The position numbers and the translations under genes are program-made. A stretch of 64,000 nucleotides of DNA. Origin: Coptis chinensis (lineage: Eukaryota; Streptophyta; Magnoliopsida; Ranunculales; Ranunculaceae). Each line of letters begins with the position of its first letter. Within the stretch, counting starts at the first letter, position 1. This document shows, piece after piece, positions 57,946 to 64,000 of the stretch. Below the pieces are notes generated by a model. It did not search any database and was not told the DNA's origin. It saw only the letters and a list, made by a program, of their open reading frames with translations. The stretch spans positions 20,776,501-20,840,500 of the forward strand of contig CM027385.1 in assembly GCA_015680905.1 (NCBI GenBank), read 5' to 3'.

Positions 57946-58600
57946 ATTGGCCTAACAGTGTTTGTCTTGGTCTTAGTTGCACCAGCTCTGGTCTTCGTTG
58001 CAGCAGCTCCTTGTTTACTTGTCATTGACCTTGTTGTTAGTGACTTGCATTCAGTTATTGTCATGGTCTTAGTTGTACCAGCTCTGGTATTATTTCTAGC
58101 TTGAATTGGCCTTGCTTGAGTTCCTTGAGCAACAGCTTCACTTTCTTGAGTTCCAGCTGCTATAGTTGCAACCATATTTTTAGTATTAGTTCCAGAGGCT
58201 TTTGGTATATGAACATTCATATTTTTAGCTGCAGAAGAAGAAGCTGCATTCAATCTTGAACCTGAACCATTATAAACTTTGATTGGTGGTGCATTGATTC
58301 ATGAACAAATGAAATGACTGCCAGTGTGTTCTGATATATATAGGCCATAACCTTGTGGTGGACTTCTTTTCTCCCAGAAGTCTTTCTCTTCTTGGTTTTG
58401 TCCTACAATATACATTGCAATATATAGACATAAACTAATATGGACAACCATTAATATAAACTAATAAGGATAAACTAATAAGGATAAACATAAGTAGTAT
58501 AAACACAAGTTGGATAACTAATAACCTAAGATGGTTGCACACTAGGTGGTGGCATGGTTGGATGAGGAGTAGACACTGGTATGTTCTTACTCTTCCTCTT
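57930..58600 (-). pseudogene. MULE transposase C-terminal exons, cut by an LTR element
   Basis: On the minus strand the exon at 58600-58531 reads KRKSKNIPVSTPHPTMPPPS. A 127-base intron runs GTTATTAG to TATATTGTAG. The next exon (from 58403) has a frame with PPQGYGLYISEHTGSHF, resembling the GYG(V/L)Y...TG(S/N) tail typical of plant MURA-type transposases. An overlapping frame gives the Thr/Ala-rich tail 57930-58253 (SEAVAQGTQARPIQ). The catalytic and SWIM domains would be to the right, displaced by the D element. The true frame across the exon border is uncertain. Confidence 0.5.
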
Positions 58601-60340
58601 TGATAAGCACCCAAAACTGTAATATTAAACCCCGAGAGACATAGCATTTTGGTCAATTATGTGTTTAATAATCATGTAATAATTATATTTTCGTACTTTT
58701 GCAGGTTTCCGTAGTTAACGTGATTATAATGATAAAACATGCATCGAAGTACGGGAATACTGGAATATTTAAAGTCTTCCCACTCAGCCCCAGTGAAGCC
58801 CAGCAAAGCCTGAGTAGAGCCGAGGTTTCTAAAGGAACAAAACCAGTGCGAAACGGGTCCACATGTAAAGAAGCAACAAATTTCCGAAGCTCACATATTT
58901 CAAACCTGGACGCCGACATCGGCTAGTGAACTGCCAGAGCAACCAGGGCGACAAACTCTACGCAAAGACAAAAAGTTGTAAAAATGCCAAAATCAGCGCC
59001 GCCACTAGACACACCACATGGACCCACTCTGCAGGCCCAAAAGGCATGACGAGTCAGCATAGGCAGGTGGAAAGTGATGGTCACAATTTTGTGCCACCTT
59101 GCAAAAGGAAAAGACACGTATCAATTCAAGGTTTGAATTGAATTGGCTGAAGACAAAACATTAATTGCAAAGGAATACAAATGAGGAAAAGACAAAAAGC
59201 AAAGTAAACCAGGTAAAGACAAAACTTTGTATTTCAAAGTTTTGAAGGATTCAAATTGACAAAAGGACGAAACCAAATTAAAGGCTTCACGAGAGACCAG
59301 CCTATATATTTGTAAGGGGGGTCTTCAATATTTCTCCTTCAACATTTTTATGCTTTAGCTTATGCTCATTAGTTAATTAGTTAGTTTATCGTCTGTAGCT
59401 TCATTCCAGTAGGTACTTTACATTCCGTCATTTTCTCTTCCAGCAGTTTCAATACTGTAAGTTATTTCTTCTTAATAAAAGTCATTTCTTTTCAAGTTTA
59501 ATTCCTGTCCTGCATTTACTTATTTATTGTATACATCAAATTTAATTATTCCTCTAATGACCATGAGCTAATGCCCCGGGGGAGGGTTATGCTGCTCATG
59601 TGAGAATCCAGATTGACACTTTAATGTTCTAGAATCACTGCTTAGGAATTAGGTGTAGATTATACATCCGGTCCCAAAATGATTAAAACTGTACAAATTT
59701 GGAGTGCTGATGCTCCAGAACAGTCTTGCGAGAGACTCAAAATATCTCGCGCCCGACTATTTTGTGTTAGACAACTCTCCAATTTGTCCAACTGATGTAG
59801 AATCGAACCAGGAGCTGAAATGATATTCCAAAGATGAAATATTAGTTCAAGTCCTTATGCTAGTGTGATGCGACTCAGAGATGTGCGCATTTTGCTAGGG
59901 ATCGATACTCGACGTCATCTCAAGTTTGTCTATGAACTCGAGACATATTAGAGCTGTAGTGATGTGGTAGCATAAACTGTTGAAAATGATTCTTACATGA
60001 GTATGAATTAACCTTCTCCCTGTTTCTCTATCTTTGTTTATTTACTTCAAAATCACCGTTAATAATTTATTTTATTTGCATTACAGTTAATTTACTTAAA
60101 CCAACTAAATAACCTAAAATCCTACTCACCAAAAGTTATAAATCCAGTTGTAAACCTTGCTGAGCCTTAAGGTTTGGACGATCCCTTACTCGATCTATCC
60201 TACCAAATCCACGTGAGTAAGGTAACTTGACTAAACGGACGACTATACGGACTTTCGACTTTGGACTTTGGTCTTCGGACTTCGGACTGTGGACCTCAGA
60301 CTTAAGTATAAAACCTCAAACTGGAAATCCACATTTATCA
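58601..60340 (+). mobile_element. Family D (Athila-like Ty3/gypsy) 5' LTR
   Basis: TGATAAGCACCC...CACATTTATCA, 1740 bp. TATA-like CCTATATATT at 59301-59310; AATAAA within TTCTTAATAAAAGTC near 59470 as a polyadenylation signal. Inserted into the MULE exon after CTCTT. Followed by AA and a primer-binding-like TGGTGCCGCTAC at 60343. Confidence 0.88.
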
Positions 60341-61690
60341 AATGGTGCCGCTACATGCCGAAAGACTTTAGACATTTAAACATAATAACTAGAATACATC
60401 AAACAAAACACCCTCCCCTATCCCCTCATCTTTTTAATTTCCATTTCTTTTACGATACTAACGTGTTACGTACCTGTTGCCCCAACTTTTTCTACTAATA
60501 GATATCTGTGAGCCAGATCTTGTTTATTTTTATTAGCACAGTCTAATTATTCCGTAGGAACTTGAAGTACTGAACTGACAAAAGAGTCTCGGACGAGACT
60601 ATATTAGTAGCGCGCGAGACTAACCTGGAGTATCAACACTCCGGTTTTTAGGTATAGGCCACTTTCTTTCTCAGTACTATTTTGGACTCTCTAGTCCTAT
60701 TTATCCCCCATCCAGTAAGTTCACGAGCGCGGGAGTTAATTCTATCATTGTACGAGGAATCACGGATCGCCAAGTTTCGAATTCTTAAACTCCTCAAACT
60801 TTGTCGAGGATATTATTTGGTTGTTTGCTATAACCTGTTTTACCTTGCATGTTTGTGTGTTGGCATGAGAACTCTTTGCATGTAAATGTGGTTCGTCATT
60901 ACATATTCACGTTAATACGATTAATATGATTCGAATATATTTGGATGTATGCGTAATTTCAAACCACCTGCTTAGAATATTTTTGTATGTGTATCTTACA
61001 TCAATTCACGTACGCGGTATTCATTTGCATGAGTTCGTTCTCGACATTCCCCTAGCTCACATATAGTTGCACATATCGGTAGCTATTAATTATTGCATGC
61101 GTAGGACATATTTTTATTCACATATAAGTAATATAAAGTTGCATGTGTAGACTTCCTGTGTAAAACTAGCTTGTGTTAATTGTATGTTTAGTTTCTATTT
61201 TGGCATCTATCGTTTTTAATTGCATGTTTCGTAATCACATGTCCATAATACATTAATTACGTAAACTAAAAAATAAAATAATAAAATAATAAAAAAAAAT
61301 TAAAAAATTAAAAAATTAAAAAAATCCTAATAATTAAAATTTCATCATAATCATCTTAATAATACCCCACATAATACACCATCATAAATTATCATCTTAT
61401 TCCATCAGTGTCTAGGAAACTTGAAAAATTGAGGTTGCCTAATTAAGGAACATGCTAGCACGAACAACCTCCCTCAATTCTCTTAGGTGACCTGGCTTCT
61501 GGAATATTCACACGTTATCCTAGCTTACCTGCTTGAGTTAGCAACAGCTTAGGAAAACGTGTTTCACCTCCCTCCTTCCTTAATTCTAAATCCTCCTGTC
61601 ATAATTTGTTCCTTATGAGCCTAAAATTAAAACTTGTATTTGTATAAGACTACGGTCTAATACTGATAAGGAATTAGAACTTACATATCG
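60341..61690 (+). mobile_element. Family D leader
   Basis: About 1.3 kb of non-coding leader between the primer-binding site and gag, as in other Athila/Tat elements. It contains GC-rich text (CTCGGACGAGACTA, CGCGCGAGACTA: a short inverted pair near 60590-60622), T-rich stretches and an AAAT-rich run at 61265-61340. A 67-codon frame at 60682 has no known motif. Confidence 0.6.
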
Positions 61691-63400
61691 TTGTCAGAAA
61701 TACAATAAACAACTGCTTATGCTATCTCCTAGACATAGTTCCTCCTCCGTAAACCAACCTCGTAAAGTATCTCTGTTACTATTATCTCCCTTAGTTATGG
61801 CTCAAGAAAATCCCACAGTCAAGAAACCCTTTTCGACTTCTATACTGCCTTACAGGAAGGACCTGCTTCCTGCATTAAACTCGATGAGATTGCAGGAGAT
61901 TTTCGCATTCCGCCAAACATTTTCGGTTTGTTACCTGTTTACCATGGTCTAGACCATGAAAAACTGTACAGTCACCTTCGTCGGATGCAACAAGTAGTCA
62001 CCACTTTCCGCCATCCGACCGTTACCAATGAACAAGTCTTGCTTAGTTGTTTCCATTCACCTTAGCTGATAAAGCTTCAGTTTAGCTCACAGGTGAAGCG
62101 CCGCAATCCATTAACACATGGGCCAAACTCGTACAAGCATTCATGATAAAGTTCTATACTCAGAAGAAAACTATAGAAATGCTTCAGAAGATTCAATTCT
62201 TTCGCCAACACCCCCATGAATCCTTTTCAAAAGCATAGAGCAGATTTACTGATCTGCTTCTCGAATGTCCTCATCATCAACTTGACACCGCTGTCTTAGT
62301 CCGTTCATTCTTTAATGGTCTCTCTGACCATCAAAAGGAAACATTAGATATCATGAACGGCAGTTGTTTCATGGACAAAGGCGTTACTGAAGCATACATT
62401 TTTCTTGAGAAACAGGCTTCACGAAGCACCCATTGGGGAAACACTGATTCTTCCAGATCTTCTAAAGACACTCCTACCAAAGTTACATCTATGTTCGAGG
62501 TCAAACCCGATCCAGAATTAAAAACTTTGACCGAGTCCCTAAACAAAAATTTTGATGCTCTTTCAGTTCAAGTAAATGATCAAAAACCCAAACAGGTCAT
62601 GGCTGCCAACGCTTCCCCATGTCCTCTTTGCTCAAGTCCTGAGCACGCCGATTCTTATTGTCCTTTAGTATACGAGTGCCCTCCCCAACCTTCTGAAGAT
62701 GCTTGTGCTTTCAACATCCCTAATGCACCTTGGCGACAACATCCGAATTTGGCTTGGGCACCCCCTGCCCAACAACAAGCTCCTCCGGGTGTCAACAACA
62801 TTCCTGTACGACCACCCGCGAACTACAATTCCGACCATCAAGGAAATTCTCAGCAGTTCAAGCAAGGGCAAAGTAATTTTCCCAACAACGCAAATATAGG
62901 GTACCAAAACAACCGCAACCTTGTTCCTGCTAATCAAGGATATGGTTACCAAAATCAACCTATAAACAATAACCGTGAACTTGTTCCTGCTACTCCACTA
63001 GTACAATCCACTGCTTATAAAACAGCTGAAACTTTTCTGACTTACATGCATCAACAAAATCAAATCCTAGCATCCATCCAACAGTATCTTCAGATGTTAG
63101 CACAGGATAAAAATCAAAAGGGCGTGCTCCCTGGCCAAGCAGTTCCAAACCCTAAGCCCACAAACACTGCCTTTGAACTCAACAATGCACCAGGATCTAG
63201 TAATCCAAGCCAAGGTGAGGTAAATGCCATTACCACTCCTCGTTCTGGCCGAACCATCGACAATCACATACGTATGCCAGACATCGAATCGACGGAAGCC
63301 GCGGCTGACATCCTTCCAACTCCTACCTCGTAACCTATAGCGGAAGAAGTTGTTCCTTCCAAATCTACGTCGACGTCCCCAGGGAAGGACGTCACTGATC
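61691..63400 (+). pseudogene. Family D gag
   Basis: The Athila/Tat gag layout is visible: CIKLDEIAGDFRIPPNIFGL early, then KIQFFRQHPHESF, DLLLECPHHQLDTAVLVRSF and EKQASRSTHWG. The open part 62353-63333 (326 codons) carries a zinc knuckle CPLCSSPEHADSYC at residues 90-103 and a long N/Q/P-rich region. The C-terminal part (63442-63624) has HFDEIHETFKNLTIDLPFLD and LKHLPKHAKFLKDM, typical of the gag-protease linker of Athila. A few breaks are present. Confidence 0.85.
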
Positions 63401-63624
63401 CATATGCGTGATTCCGCCCAAAAGCTCCGTTCCCTGCCCGTTTGGCAAAGAACAAACCTGACGAACACTTCGATGAGATCCATGAAACCTTCAAAAATTT
63501 GACCATAGACCTACCTTTCCTAGATGCGCTTAAGCATTTGCCCAAACATGCCAAGTTTTTGAAAGACATGTGCACCACTAAACGACGTATGAATGTTCCT
63601 CAACAAGCGTTCCTCACTGAGTAG

Positions 63625-64000
63625 TTTCCCTCGATTACTACTACCAATGGTGTGGTTAAATACAAAGACCCAGGTCGACCAACTGTACCATGCACGTTGG
63701 GCGACAAGTATACCGCTACCACACTTTTAGACCTAGGCGCCAGTGTTAACCTACTTCCCTACTATTTGTTTAAGCAGTTACGTCTTCATGAATTAAAACT
63801 TACCAATATGACTCTGCAACTCGCGGATTGCTCTATCAAGTACCCAAAGGGCATAGTAGAAAACATCATAGTCAAGGTCCAAGATTTTTACTACCCAGTT
63901 GATTTTGTCATTCTAGATACCAAAGTAGCATGTGACTCCATCCCTATCATTTTGGGACGTCCATTTCTTGCAACTGCTAACGCTCTCATAAATTGTCGGG
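63625..64000 (+). pseudogene. Family D protease, runs off the window
   Basis: The aspartic protease signature is LLDLGASVNLLP (about 63725-63760), then YPKGIVENIIVKV and IPIILGRPFLATANALINC at the edge, the Athila/Tat protease-to-RT region. RT and integrase would follow beyond 64000. It is the only gag-to-protease run of an autonomous-type layout in the window, so it is a candidate relative of the helper for families A and B. Confidence 0.85.

Larger units (their letters stand above)
55106..58600 (-). mobile_element. Mutator-like (MULE) region, right end lost
   Basis: The left edge, about 55106-55240, has MULE-type terminal text: GGGTACTGAACTATAGTGG, CAAAATGGGTATTG and AAAATGGGTACCG. The right part contains a minus-strand transposase C-terminal exon. 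The opposite terminal repeat should lie beyond the D element that cuts it at 58601, outside the window, so the boundary and TSD cannot be confirmed. Confidence 0.5.

Noticed and set aside
60682-60885. Small ORF in the D leader
   Set aside because: No motif and no conservation evidence; Athila leaders commonly hold chance frames of this length.
63097-63578. Arg/Gly-rich proteins on the minus strand
   Set aside because: Antisense shadows of the family D gag/protease region, whose plus-strand frames carry the family motifs.

Overview
This 64 kb window reads as nuclear DNA of a flowering plant, probably a eudicot, from repeat-rich, pericentromere-like chromatin. It is AT-rich. I find no complete host gene, rRNA gene, tRNA gene or CRISPR array. 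Most of it can be assigned to transposable elements nested in each other, and many boundaries are fixed by matching target-site duplications (TSDs) read directly from the sequence.

Left part (1-20.6 kb). An unassigned edge is followed by an inverted and a direct fragment of a Tat/Athila-like Ty3/gypsy element ('family B'). Next comes a head-to-tail array of a second Athila-like family ('family A': LTRs starting TGATAAG, about 1.3-1.5 kb): A1 internal, LTR, A2 internal, LTR. Family A carries no recognisable gag-pol. It carries two ORFs that both resemble the plant-specific retroelement/'putative plant transposon' ORF domain. A 919-bp hAT-type MITE with an 8-bp TSD sits in A1. After the array lies a B fragment with gag tail and protease, then a B LTR and leader.

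Middle (20.6-40.7 kb). A CACTA DNA transposon (TSD GCG) sits in the B leader. It contains a chromovirus-type Ty3/gypsy element on the minus strand (TSD CTGTA), whose 5' LTR contains a solo family A LTR (TSD TGCAT): four levels of nesting. A second B copy downstream shows the unoccupied CACTA site. The CACTA arms carry minus-strand exon-like blocks with splice sites, one resembling a plant dolichol kinase (EVAN) transmembrane segment, which suggests gene capture. Downstream B sequence holds an inverted solo A LTR (TSD CACCT). The next B copy holds a 5'-truncated LINE (15-bp TSD).

Right part (40.7-64 kb). Family A pieces lie in opposite orientations around an inverted A LTR, giving inverted copies of the second A ORF about 5 kb apart. 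A truncated Athila-like LTR follows, then a Ty1/copia-like LTR (TSD GAAGA) holding a 3.4-kb Tekay/Del-like solo LTR (TSD GATTC). Next is a Mutator-like region with a transposase C-terminal exon on the minus strand and, on the plus strand, a CCHC/GRF zinc-finger plus RNase H-like gene fragment followed by A31. The window ends in an Athila-type element ('family D') with 5' LTR, primer-binding site, gag and the start of protease.

A and B lack pol in what is visible. They probably depended on an autonomous relative such as D, which shares the TGATAAG LTR start and the gag/protease signature. All retroelements here are treated as fossils; percentages and ages are by-eye estimates.
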